The position numbers were made by a program, and so were the translations under genes. A stretch of DNA of 64,000 bases from Amphritea pacifica (GTDB lineage: Bacteria; Pseudomonadota; Gammaproteobacteria; Pseudomonadales; Balneatricaceae), in NCBI RefSeq assembly GCF_016924145.1, contig NZ_JAFFZO010000001.1, forward strand, positions 124,001-188,000, given 5' to 3'. The notes under the pieces are model-generated. The model was not told the origin of the DNA. It did no database searches and saw only the letters and a program-made list of their open reading frames with translations. Below, one piece after another: positions 24,885 to 34,103 of the stretch. The stretch's first letter is position 1; each line of letters begins with the position of its first letter.

Positions 24885-26612
24885 ATGTCTGTGATAAACG
24901 CATTACTGAGCGCAGCGTTTGTTGTTGCCATAGGCTGCCTGCCTCTCACCGGGCAGGCCGGGCAGGCTACTGTTCAGACAGAGACAGCCAACCCTCAGCC
25001 GATCGGCAAACAGCGGACACCAGACTCAGCAACTGAGACGGGCTTGGTAAACCGATTTGCACGAAACCAACCCTCCGAGGGGCGTTCACTGTTTATGACC
25101 GGCCAACCATCGGATGGCTCCTCAATCTCAGTACTCAGTCAGGGACAGTCCCTGCCGGGGGAACTGTTTGCCTGTGCTAACTGTCACCGCCACAGCGGTC
25201 TGGGTACCAGCGAAGGCGGCTATCAGGTTCCCGATATTACTGGCCCAACGCTGTTTGCGCCGATAGAGGTAAAACAGAGAGAACTCTACGCTGAGCGCAC
25301 AGAGGGGTTTTATACCCGGCCCGCTTATACCCGGGATACCCTGCGAATGGCAATCACTCAGGGGATCAGTTCGACAGGAAAAACGCTGAGTAAAGTGATG
25401 CCCCGTTATCAGTTAAACGACGCCCAGACCGATGCATTGATTAACTACCTCAACACACTGGATTACTCTGCTCCACCGGGTGTCAGTGCTGATAACCTTC
25501 AACTGGCAACCATCATTACGGATGACGTTTCTGCAGAGGAGAAGCAGGCCCTTCTCAGCACCCTGAACCAGTTTGTTAAAGAGAAAAATGCTCAGACCCG
25601 GCATGAGGTACGGCGGGTAAAATATTCACCCTGGCATAAAGACTGGCAATACGATAACTACCGTCATTGGGAACTGAATCTCTGGGAATTACGGGGCGAC
25701 CCGTCAACCTGGTTCGCCCAGTTGCAACAGTATTATGATACCAACCCGGTATTTGCAGTTGTCGGGGGGACCAGCCATCAGCGCTGGGAGCCCGTCAGCG
25801 CATTTTGTGAAGCTCAGGCCCTGCCCTGCCTGTTTCCCAATACCGATCTGCCACCTGACACGCCTGGCCATTACAGTATCTATTTCTCAGCTGGAATGAA
25901 CCTGGAAGCCCGCCGGGTGATCTACCTGCTGAAGAAACATAGCCGCTACAATAAAGTAATTCAGGTGACAGGCGAGGATGTTCGCTCCACAGTTGCAGCC
26001 GAGACCCTGGCGCGCAAAGTAACTTCACTATCCGCCCCAACGGTGTCGGAGACCCTCTCCCTTTCTGAATACCTCAACAACCCCTCTCTCACTTCTGAGA
26101 ATAGCGCCAGTACCCTGTATATTCTCTGGCTTACCGGGCCTGAACTGAAAAAACTATCGGCGCATTCCGGCCTGGCCGATGCAACGGTGATTCTCTCCTC
26201 GACACTGCTGAATCGTCAACTTGATCAGATACCCGGATGGCTAAGCGAGCAAAGCTGGCTGCTCCACCCCTATAGCCTGCCCGGCAGCACTAGCCAGAGA
26301 ATTCGCAGTAAAACCTGGCTATATGCCCGAGGCATTGCAACCCCCTATGAGAGGTTGCAATCCAACACCTACCTGGCACTCAGCGTTCTGACTGAATCGA
26401 TGATGCATATCCGCAGCAATTTCTCTCAGGACTACCTCATTGAGCGCATCGAACATATGTTAGAGAACAGTCCGGAAACCTCTGTATATCAACGTCTTAG
26501 TCTTGCGCCAGGACAGCGATTTGCATCAAAAGGTTGTTATCTTATCCCCCTCAAAAAGATCGACGGTTCTGCGGAAGAAACACGTCAATATTGGGCCGCA
26601 CCAGAGCGATAA
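24885..26612 (+). CDS. Cytochrome c fused to a periplasmic-binding-protein-like domain
   Basis: A 575-residue exported protein. After the signal peptide (about 1-26) comes a mono-heme cytochrome c domain (about 65-195) with CANCH (C97, C100, H101) and a candidate Met ligand in KVMPRYQL. Residues about 200-575 resemble a type I periplasmic ligand-binding fold: LATIITDDVSAEEKQ, NPVFAVVGGTSHQRWEPVSA, and a central segment where receptors of this class switch lobes. It begins eight bases after the Sco gene. The pairing suggests a sensor or a redox-coupled ligand binder. I know of no named family with this combination, so the role is open. Confidence 0.75.
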   Translation: MSVINALLSAAFVVAIGCLPLTGQAGQATVQTETANPQPIGKQRTPDSATETGLVNRFARNQPSEGRSLFMTGQPSDGSSISVLSQGQSLPGELFACANCHRHSGLGTSEGGYQVPDITGPTLFAPIEVKQRELYAERTEGFYTRPAYTRDTLRMAITQGISSTGKTLSKVMPRYQLNDAQTDALINYLNTLDYSAPPGVSADNLQLATIITDDVSAEEKQALLSTLNQFVKEKNAQTRHEVRRVKYSPWHKDWQYDNYRHWELNLWELRGDPSTWFAQLQQYYDTNPVFAVVGGTSHQRWEPVSAFCEAQALPCLFPNTDLPPDTPGHYSIYFSAGMNLEARRVIYLLKKHSRYNKVIQVTGEDVRSTVAAETLARKVTSLSAPTVSETLSLSEYLNNPSLTSENSASTLYILWLTGPELKKLSAHSGLADATVILSSTLLNRQLDQIPGWLSEQSWLLHPYSLPGSTSQRIRSKTWLYARGIATPYERLQSNTYLALSVLTESMMHIRSNFSQDYLIERIEHMLENSPETSVYQRLSLAPGQRFASKGCYLIPLKKIDGSAEETRQYWAAPER

Positions 26613-26662
26613 CGATTCAGGCCCAGCTTTTTGCAATATTAAGAAATCCCCCCTCCCTGCTC

Positions 26663-26678
26663 TGTCTCAAATGAGAGA
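26663..26678 (+). promoter_or_regulatory. Enhancer site for the sigma-54 activator
   Basis: TGTCTCAAATGAGAGA contains the palindrome TCTCA-AA-TGAGA and matches TGTCGCAAATGAGAGA at 38072 in 15 of 16 bases. Both lie 98-99 nt upstream of their -24 elements, and both are preceded by an AATCCCCC run. This is strong internal evidence for a regulator binding site. Confidence 0.65.
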
Positions 26679-26776
26679 AACAAAGTGTTACCTATAGGCA
26701 ACACATTCTGACCTCGCCAAAGAAATCAATGCAACACACTGTTTTTAAAGAAGTTAAAAAAATAATTTCCGTACAT

Positions 26777-26790
26777 GGTGCACTTTTTGC
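26777..26790 (+). promoter_or_regulatory. Sigma-54 promoter for the multicopper-oxidase operon
   Basis: TGGTGCACTTTTTGC is the best match in the window to the sigma-54 consensus, with -24 GG at 26777-26778 and -12 GC at 26789-26790. A start near 26802 leaves a leader of about 100 nt before the ATG at 26902. Confidence 0.75.
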
Positions 26791-26901
26791 GTAGTAACTT
26801 GCCAAGGCTAACCTTATTCACGTCGCAGTATCGGGACATTTTTTGCTAGCCGACATTACGATGATTCATAAAAAGAGAACGACAAGAGGGGGTTCGACGC
26901 C

Positions 26902-29900
26902 ATGTCTTGTTTCAAAAAGTTAAAGCGACAATGCGGTGATGGAGCACACAAGGCAGCGATAGGCTGCTCTCTGCTTTTCGCCAGCTTTCTCGCTGTTTCA
27001 CCGGTGCAGGCTCAGACAGTTAACATTAACGTGGTAACACCTGACCCTGCGAATCCTGATAATTTTCTGCCCGTGGATGGCTTCCGCTGGCTGATCGAAG
27101 AGGATAACACCTGGAACATAAAACCAGGCGTTGCAACTGGAAAAACCCTTGCCACAGGCTTCCATAGCAGCCATTCACCAGTCATTGCGAAAGGTGAATC
27201 GGCAATGGGCAATCAATCCCCGGTCAGCTCACCCGATCTGGACCCGGCAAAACGCTACTTCCTCAGCGTAACTCCCCACAGTGGTTATACCATTGGTGGG
27301 GCAGAGATTAACGAGGGCGCCACTGATGTTGAGGTGGTTGTAAACCCTCTGCCACTGCCCACTGCGCAGTTCTCTGTTTTAGTCTTTGAAGATTTCAGCC
27401 CGATCAATGGTGCTCCGGATCTCCCGGAAGAGAACCCTGCCACCAGCATCAACCCTTCACGGATTAATGAGCCTGACGGAGGTCACTTCGATCCGACTCA
27501 GTTCCGTGTACTGGTTGAAGAAGCCGGTGGCCGCTACGGTGCTACCGGTGGACCGGTTTCGCAGGATGCTTTCGGCAACCCTCTGGGTACGGAGTATCAA
27601 TACGATGCTCAGGGGAATGCGGTGCTGGACGTCGATGGGTCCCCCATTATTGTGTCACTGGGCGATGGCATCATCCACCCAGGGGCGGATGGCTACGTCG
27701 TTGTTAAAAACCTGCCACCGGCAAAATATGGGGTTATCGTTACGCCACCTACAGGCAAAGGCTGGATTCAAACCTCTACCATCGAAGGTACAGCGGTGAT
27801 TGATGTCTGGCCTGCGGCGAATGAACCCTCTTACTTTGTTGAGTTCGGCCCTCCAGGGTTCCACGCCTTCCTCGGTTTCACCAAGCAGGTTGAAGATACT
27901 GCCTATAAAACCGATAACGCGGGTACTGCAACCATCACCGGTCAGGTGGTTAACAACCATATGTCCCGCCCACCGGAACTGGCGTTCTATAACGGTGATC
28001 CGACACCGGGCTGCTGGGTCGGTCTGAACCGGGCGCCCAATCTGAGCGCCATTGATGTTCAGCCCTGCAATGACAACAGCGAGTTTACATTCAGCAATGT
28101 ACCTGCGGGCGACTATACCATAGCGATCTGGGATACCAACCTGGATATTGTTATCGCGCAGAAGAATGTCACTGTTCCTGCAACCCCGAATGCCTTGGTT
28201 GATCTGGCGGAACTGCCGGTGTTCAACTGGTTTGCCCGCTTGAGCGCCAGTGTATTTAACGATGAAAACCAGAACGGCTTCCGAGATCCGGGCGAAACAA
28301 ACCTGGGGGCTGATGCCTCTGCGGTTAATCTGCGTTTCCGTAACGGTACCATCTACCAGTCCTTCCCCATCGATACTGAAGGTGAAGCACCGTTTGACGA
28401 GGTGTTCCCATTCTTCCACTGGCTGGTAGCCGAGGTCGATTTTGCCACCCTGAAAGCAACCGGAGCGACCTACGTTGTTGATAACGGCGGCGAAGTACGC
28501 CCCGATGCGGGTTGGGATGACCCAACCTTCGATAAACTCAACCCTCAACCGCAGTTCTGTACTCAGGCACGTATTGATGTCGCCGTGGATATGGGTGATA
28601 CCGCCTGTATCGGAGCAACCGCTGGTGACCCAGCCATTAACCCGAATACCGGTAACAACCTGTCAACCACACTTCAGGGGCAGATCCTGACACTGGGGAT
28701 GCAGGATTTCCTTGGCCAGACCAACCGCCTGGAATTTGGTAAGAGACACTACCCTGACGGCGAAAACGGTGGCATCTCAGGTATTATCTACTACGCCATT
28801 ACCCGGGCAGAAAATGACCCCCGTTTTGCCGTAGGTGAAGAGTGGGAACCGGGTATCCCAAGGGTACAGGTTAACCTCTATAAAGATGCAGAAAATGATG
28901 GTCTGATTGATACCGCTGGCGGTGGTAATGCTCCACGTGTTAACGGCGTTTCTCAGCATACTCCACCAGATATTGATCTCTACCCATTAGGCAACTTCCC
29001 CGGACCAGAGGACACCGACCGTAACGGTAACGGTAGCTTCGATCTGGGTGATGCGATTCAGGTCACCTATGCCGATAGCTGGGATGATTCCAATCCCACA
29101 GCCTGCCAGGGAGATAGCTTTACCGCCCACCCAGAGCTTGCGCCGAATGGTGCTTTCACTACCGATTGCTATGATGGTCTGCGTAACTTTAACCAGATTA
29201 CCAACGGTGTATTCGATGGTGGTTATGCCTTCAGCGATCTGCAAAAGGGAGCCTATATAGTTGAGGCGGTTCTTCCTGCTGGATATGAGCTGGTGAAAGA
29301 GGAAGATCGTAACGTAGATTACGGCGATACCTATGTACCAGCCCCTCTTCAACTACCACCTGAGTGTATTGGTGACAATCACACAGTACCACCGTATATG
29401 AGCTATCTGACCGATGCTAATGGTGCGCCTCTGGTAACCGGTTCGACTCCGGATGCGGCTCCATTTGCAGGCCAGACCCGCCCTCTGTGTGACCGTAAAT
29501 CAGTACTGCTGACAACCGGTAAAAACGCTGCAGCGGACTTCTTTATGTTCACCGATGTGCCAATCGCCGCGCATGTTGTCGGTGGTATTCTGGATGATAC
29601 TGCCAACGAGTTTGACCCTAACTCACCCAACTTTGGTGAGAAATATGCGCCACCATGGCTGCCAGTCTCATTCAAAGACTGGACTGGCCGTGAAATTCTG
29701 CGTACCTATTCCGATGAATGGGGTCACTTTAACGCACTGCTACCTTCCACCTATTCAGTTAACCTGCCGATGCCTACCGGCGTATCACCTAACATGCTGA
29801 CCGCATGTATGAACGATGCCAGCCCGGTTTACAATCCGGTGACCGGAAAACTGGAAGCAGATCCATTCCATGACCCACAATACAGCCAGTTCTGTTATAC

Positions 29901-32781
29901 CTTCCAGTATATGCCTGGCTCAACCACCTATCTGGATACTCCGGTTGTTCCTGTCGCAGCTTTCGCAGGTCCAAACCAGTTCCCTCTGGACTGCGCACTG
30001 CCAACACAGACTCCGGGTATCTTAAAGGTCGAAAGCACTAACGCCTCAACCGGTCCGGCCGTTGTTGAAGGCGATACGGTTACCATTACCTCTCAGGGCA
30101 TCGTTCAGGTACCAAACCCAGAGTTTGATGGCACCGCTAACACAACGAAAACAGTTGCCCGTGATTATGGCTTCGGCACATCCGGCACCTTAACCCTGGG
30201 TGGAACTCCCATTACCAATGCGATCTGGAGCAACGAAACAATCACCTTCGATGTGCCTGCAGGTGCATCAACTGGCCAGTTGGAGATCACCAGCGCCACC
30301 GGAGAGAAGTCTGTTAACTCCGTTACGCTGAATATTCTTGCACCGGGTGAAACAGTTACCACTGTCTATCCAACCAACAACCTGTCCGGCACGCCGATTC
30401 AGGATGCTATCGATGCAGCGAATCCAGGCGATCTGATTCTGGTCTCTCCTGGCGATTACCATGAGCTGGTCATTATGCATAAGCCGGTTCGGCTGCAGGG
30501 CTTCGGTGCAGCATCAACCACAATCAATGCGGTACGTGCACCTGCACTCAAACTGCAGAACTGGCGTGATAAGGTTTATCAACTGGCTGTTGATCTGGCC
30601 TTTGATCTGCTGCCAGGCCAGACACTGGGTGGACTGAATATCGTCGACCAGGTGCCTATCTTCGGTACTGAAGAGGGCCCGGCTATTCTTGTCGTTGGTA
30701 ATGTCGGCGAATATGCAGGTAACCAGTCACGTATTGATGGTCTGGGTATCACCGGTGCCATTGATGGTGGCGGTATCTTTGTCGGTGGCTATGTCGATAA
30801 CCTCGAGATCAGTAACAACAAAGTCTACACCAACTCCGGTAACTTCGGTGGTGGTATCCGTGTTGGTTACCCTGATCTGGTTACCACGGTTAACGATGCA
30901 TCGGTTCATGTTGATGCTCAAAACAACAATATCAATATCCACAACAATCAGATCAACCAGAACGGCGGCAACGGCGGTGTCGGTGGCGGTGTAGCTCTCT
31001 ATACCGGCAGCGATAACTACCAGATCACCAGCAATATGCTCTGCGGTAACTTCAGCATGGGTTCCGGTGCCGGTATCGGCCATCTGGGCCTGAGCAACAA
31101 CGGTGTGATCGCCAACAACACTATCGCTTACAACCAGACCTTCAATCAGGGTCTTGAGGTACACGGTGGTGGTATCTATATCGCCGGTAAAGAGGGCCTG
31201 GCCAACGCGGTTGGTGGTGTTTCTCAGACTCCGGGATCGGGTTCCGTACTGATCGAAGGCAATATGATCATGGGCAACCAGGCGGGTGCCGGTAGCGGCG
31301 GTGGTGTCAAACTGAGCTTTATTAACGGCGCCGACGTTGAAGCCAATCCTGCCACCAGCAGCCTGTGGCACAGCATCAGGCTGTATGACAATATTATCGT
31401 CAACAACGTCGCCGGACGTGACGGTGGTGGTGTCTCTATCCATGACGCCAGTGCAGTCAGCATGGTGCACAACACCATCGCTTATAATGACAGCACAGCA
31501 ACCACTGCGCTCTCAATGAACCCGGCTGTCGGCGTCACACGGGACTCTTCGCCACAGCCTGGTGCGGGTGTTGCTTCGCATCTGCACACTGCTGACCTGG
31601 CAAGCGCCACAGGCCAGAGCTTCTCTGACCCTGAAATGGTAAACAATATTATCCTGCGTAACCGCAGCTTCTATTGGTTTATCAATGGTGCCAATGCGCC
31701 TCAGACCTTTGGTCTGGTGCCTGACATCGGCAATGGTGATGCGCCTGTATACAGCGATATTGCGGTTGTTGATAACACAGCACTCACGCTGCATCCTAAA
31801 AACACTCTGCTGACAAATATTGCAGAAAACCAGGTATATCGGGCTGATCCGGCGGATGGAAACTGGATTGCCGGCCCTAACCATAAGATCTTTATCGATC
31901 CTCTGGAAAACGGTCAGCCTGGACAAACGCTGCAACAGCAGGAGCAAACCACCAGCATCAACATTGCTGCGGCACTGGATGAAGGCGGTAACTTTATCGA
32001 TGTACGCTTCGGTCCTCTGACACTGGATCCAACGCTTCGCGGTAATTATCGCCTTGATAACAACTCCAGCAACAGAGCGATTGACAGAGGCCAGGCCGAT
32101 ATTCTGATTGGCAACGCCAACCTGTCTGACGCTGACTTCTACGGTACTCCGCGGTTCTATGGTTCGGCGCCCGAAATTGGTGCTGAAGAGCTGGCACTGG
32201 GAGCAATTCCGGTTGCAGTGGACGATGTTCGTCGGGTAAACCGTTCAGGCCCTATTGGCGACCTGCAGGCTTATACACTGAACATCCAGAATCTGCTCAA
32301 CAATGATATCGACACCATCAACTGGCAAGCAGCGGTGCCTGTCACTGGCAGCGAAACCGGTGGCGGCGTACTGTCCTGGAATGATCCACTCGCAAGGCAG
32401 TTTACCTTCCGTACGCCCACAGGATCGGCGTCAGTAGGTCAGTTCAGCTTCCAGTACAAAGCATCGGCAAGTCCTCTGGCAAATGCAGCAACAGTCACCC
32501 TCAACAAGGATATTTCAGTTGATCAGGCGCTGGCGATCCATCAGCCCAATAGCGATATTTCCTGGTCATTGAGAGGCTGGACTACATTTGCACCGGGCAC
32601 GCCGGTTAGTATTTACCTTAATGGTACTGCCACTGGTACACCGTTCCAGAACACTATAGTACGTCCGAATGGACGCTGGACCTACGGTGATTCGCAGGGC
32701 CCTGCCACAACCGGGGTTACCGAGGTCAGTGTTCGGATCGGTAACCGTGTATTAAATCATATCCCACTGGAAATCCGATAA
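26902..32781 (+). CDS. Very large exported scaffold protein with SdrD-like and beta-helix domains
   Basis: A 1959-residue protein with a signal peptide (1-38, ending VQAQ) and many predicted extracellular beta modules. There are repeated Ig/carboxypeptidase-regulatory-like units at about 120-430, and SdrD-type B repeats near 450 (SVFNDENQNGFRDPGETN) and 625-800 with calcium-type Asp/Asn runs. An IPT/TIG-like unit lies near 1030-1125. A right-handed parallel beta-helix of the NosD/pectate-lyase class covers about 1135-1600 (repeated NNxI and GGGI words), and an Ig-like end has VDDVRRVN and LLNNDIDT. No catalytic or metal motif stands out. It heads the operon with three multicopper-oxidase-like genes, so it may be a surface scaffold for them. 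That role is inferred. Confidence 0.8.
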   Translation: MSCFKKLKRQCGDGAHKAAIGCSLLFASFLAVSPVQAQTVNINVVTPDPANPDNFLPVDGFRWLIEEDNTWNIKPGVATGKTLATGFHSSHSPVIAKGESAMGNQSPVSSPDLDPAKRYFLSVTPHSGYTIGGAEINEGATDVEVVVNPLPLPTAQFSVLVFEDFSPINGAPDLPEENPATSINPSRINEPDGGHFDPTQFRVLVEEAGGRYGATGGPVSQDAFGNPLGTEYQYDAQGNAVLDVDGSPIIVSLGDGIIHPGADGYVVVKNLPPAKYGVIVTPPTGKGWIQTSTIEGTAVIDVWPAANEPSYFVEFGPPGFHAFLGFTKQVEDTAYKTDNAGTATITGQVVNNHMSRPPELAFYNGDPTPGCWVGLNRAPNLSAIDVQPCNDNSEFTFSNVPAGDYTIAIWDTNLDIVIAQKNVTVPATPNALVDLAELPVFNWFARLSASVFNDENQNGFRDPGETNLGADASAVNLRFRNGTIYQSFPIDTEGEAPFDEVFPFFHWLVAEVDFATLKATGATYVVDNGGEVRPDAGWDDPTFDKLNPQPQFCTQARIDVAVDMGDTACIGATAGDPAINPNTGNNLSTTLQGQILTLGMQDFLGQTNRLEFGKRHYPDGENGGISGIIYYAITRAENDPRFAVGEEWEPGIPRVQVNLYKDAENDGLIDTAGGGNAPRVNGVSQHTPPDIDLYPLGNFPGPEDTDRNGNGSFDLGDAIQVTYADSWDDSNPTACQGDSFTAHPELAPNGAFTTDCYDGLRNFNQITNGVFDGGYAFSDLQKGAYIVEAVLPAGYELVKEEDRNVDYGDTYVPAPLQLPPECIGDNHTVPPYMSYLTDANGAPLVTGSTPDAAPFAGQTRPLCDRKSVLLTTGKNAAADFFMFTDVPIAAHVVGGILDDTANEFDPNSPNFGEKYAPPWLPVSFKDWTGREILRTYSDEWGHFNALLPSTYSVNLPMPTGVSPNMLTACMNDASPVYNPVTGKLEADPFHDPQYSQFCYTFQYMPGSTTYLDTPVVPVAAFAGPNQFPLDCALPTQTPGILKVESTNASTGPAVVEGDTVTITSQGIVQVPNPEFDGTANTTKTVARDYGFGTSGTLTLGGTPITNAIWSNETITFDVPAGASTGQLEITSATGEKSVNSVTLNILAPGETVTTVYPTNNLSGTPIQDAIDAANPGDLILVSPGDYHELVIMHKPVRLQGFGAASTTINAVRAPALKLQNWRDKVYQLAVDLAFDLLPGQTLGGLNIVDQVPIFGTEEGPAILVVGNVGEYAGNQSRIDGLGITGAIDGGGIFVGGYVDNLEISNNKVYTNSGNFGGGIRVGYPDLVTTVNDASVHVDAQNNNINIHNNQINQNGGNGGVGGGVALYTGSDNYQITSNMLCGNFSMGSGAGIGHLGLSNNGVIANNTIAYNQTFNQGLEVHGGGIYIAGKEGLANAVGGVSQTPGSGSVLIEGNMIMGNQAGAGSGGGVKLSFINGADVEANPATSSLWHSIRLYDNIIVNNVAGRDGGGVSIHDASAVSMVHNTIAYNDSTATTALSMNPAVGVTRDSSPQPGAGVASHLHTADLASATGQSFSDPEMVNNIILRNRSFYWFINGANAPQTFGLVPDIGNGDAPVYSDIAVVDNTALTLHPKNTLLTNIAENQVYRADPADGNWIAGPNHKIFIDPLENGQPGQTLQQQEQTTSINIAAALDEGGNFIDVRFGPLTLDPTLRGNYRLDNNSSNRAIDRGQADILIGNANLSDADFYGTPRFYGSAPEIGAEELALGAIPVAVDDVRRVNRSGPIGDLQAYTLNIQNLLNNDIDTINWQAAVPVTGSETGGGVLSWNDPLARQFTFRTPTGSASVGQFSFQYKASASPLANAATVTLNKDISVDQALAIHQPNSDISWSLRGWTTFAPGTPVSIYLNGTATGTPFQNTIVRPNGRWTYGDSQGPATTGVTEVSVRIGNRVLNHIPLEIR

Positions 32782-32788
32782 CAGTCAC

Positions 32789-32811
32789 TGCGGCCGGCCC
32801 GGCCGGCCGCA
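32789..32811 (+). repeat. Perfect GC-rich inverted repeat between scaffold and oxidase genes
   Basis: TGCGGCCGGCC at 32789-32799 is the exact inverse of GGCCGGCCGCA at 32801-32811 around a single C. It starts seven bases after the scaffold gene stop, and the next gene starts 40 bases later. No T-run follows, so it is not a standard terminator. It is better explained as an mRNA-stabilising or processing hairpin, or a partial transcription barrier, that sets the ratio of scaffold to oxidase. Confidence 0.6.
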
Positions 32812-32851
32812 CCCTGACAGGTATCAGCTCAAAAGTTAAAGGAGCGAAACC

Positions 32852-34078
32852 ATGAACAAGAAAGCAATAAGTCTGATGGTCAGAGCTGTTATTGCTGGTG
32901 CGATGATCAGCTGCGCCGGCCTTGCCAGCGCAACCGTCTATACACAGTGTCCCGGTGACCTTAACGCCGATGGGGATAATACCGATGCGGGTGAAGACTC
33001 TACCGTTAAATGTATGCATCTGTCCGGTGGTGATGGCTATATAAAAATGGCCGATGACCGCCCCATGTATATGTTTGGCTTTGGTAATATGACCGGTATA
33101 CCCGATAGCCAGGTGATGTCTGAAGGGGTGCTGTCGGCAGAGTTTCCGGCCCCCAGCATTTCCTTAAAACAGGGACAGCCTTTCTACCTCACCCTGTCTA
33201 ACACCGGAATGGTGATGCGGCCCGACCTGTTTGACCCACACACGGTCCACTTCCACGGTTTCCCCAATGCATCATCGGTATTTGATGGCTTGCCGGATAC
33301 CGCAATCGCAATCAATATGGGTGCCAGCCTGACCTATTACTACAATGTCCAGGACCCCGGCACCTATATGTATCACTGCCACGTTGAAGCAACCGAACAT
33401 ATGCAGATGGGTATGCTGGGTAATCTCTATGTGCACCCAAATCAGGATGGTACCCCCATTGAGTATCCTGCTGCTTCTGGCCGTGTTTACGACAAATTTG
33501 TCTACAACGATGGTGATGGCTCTACCGGTTACGATGTTGAAGTACCGATCCAGATCGGTTCTTTTGACTCCCGTTTCCACGATGCCAGTGAGGGCGTTCA
33601 ACCCCTGCCCTTTGCAGAGATGGAGGATAACTACCCGATGATGAATGGCCGGGGCTATCCGGACACAACAATTGCCGGACCGCTGGCTTCCGTAGACAGC
33701 TACCTGGATGCGGGTATCCCGTTCAAACCTGCTCGTCAGACCCAGAAAGTCGATACCCATATCGAGGCAACTCAGGGCCAGAAAATTCTTCTGCGGCTTT
33801 CTAACCTGAACGTCACCCGCTTTTACTCACTGAATACGCTCGGAATTCCGATGCAGGTGGTGGGAATGGGTGCCAAGCAACATATCGGCCCCGATGGTAA
33901 AAAGCTGTACTACAAAACCAACTCGGTCACCCTCGGTGGCGGTGAGGCAATTGATGTGCTGCTGGATACGGCCGATGTCGCTGCCGGTAAGTATTACCTC
34001 TACACAGGTAACCTCAACTACCTGAGTAACGGTGATGAAGATTTTGGCGGGATGATGACCGAAATCATTGTCAACTGA
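32852..34078 (+). CDS. Two-domain multicopper oxidase subunit with type 1 copper and half a trinuclear site
   Basis: A 408-residue exported protein (signal peptide 1-27). The first cupredoxin domain has H130-TV-H133-F-H135-G and H175-C176-H177, then H183 and M188 (in HCHVEATEHMQMGM). These supply a complete type 1 copper site (H130, C176, H183, M188) and four histidines of a trinuclear site (H133, H135, H175, H177). The second domain (about 215-408) lacks copper ligands. A lone chain could not complete the eight-histidine cluster unless it oligomerised. The next gene holds the complementary four histidines. In multicopper oxidases this site reduces oxygen while the type 1 site takes electrons from substrate, which may be metal ions. 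Confidence 0.87.
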   Translation: MNKKAISLMVRAVIAGAMISCAGLASATVYTQCPGDLNADGDNTDAGEDSTVKCMHLSGGDGYIKMADDRPMYMFGFGNMTGIPDSQVMSEGVLSAEFPAPSISLKQGQPFYLTLSNTGMVMRPDLFDPHTVHFHGFPNASSVFDGLPDTAIAINMGASLTYYYNVQDPGTYMYHCHVEATEHMQMGMLGNLYVHPNQDGTPIEYPAASGRVYDKFVYNDGDGSTGYDVEVPIQIGSFDSRFHDASEGVQPLPFAEMEDNYPMMNGRGYPDTTIAGPLASVDSYLDAGIPFKPARQTQKVDTHIEATQGQKILLRLSNLNVTRFYSLNTLGIPMQVVGMGAKQHIGPDGKKLYYKTNSVTLGGGEAIDVLLDTADVAAGKYYLYTGNLNYLSNGDEDFGGMMTEIIVN

Positions 34079-34103
34079 GTCTGAGCAGGCAAGGAGAACT
34101 ATC

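Noticed and set aside
30727-31470. Minus-strand open frame of 247 codons inside the scaffold gene
   Set aside because: It is antisense to the beta-helix repeats; the apparent length comes from repeat codon bias.
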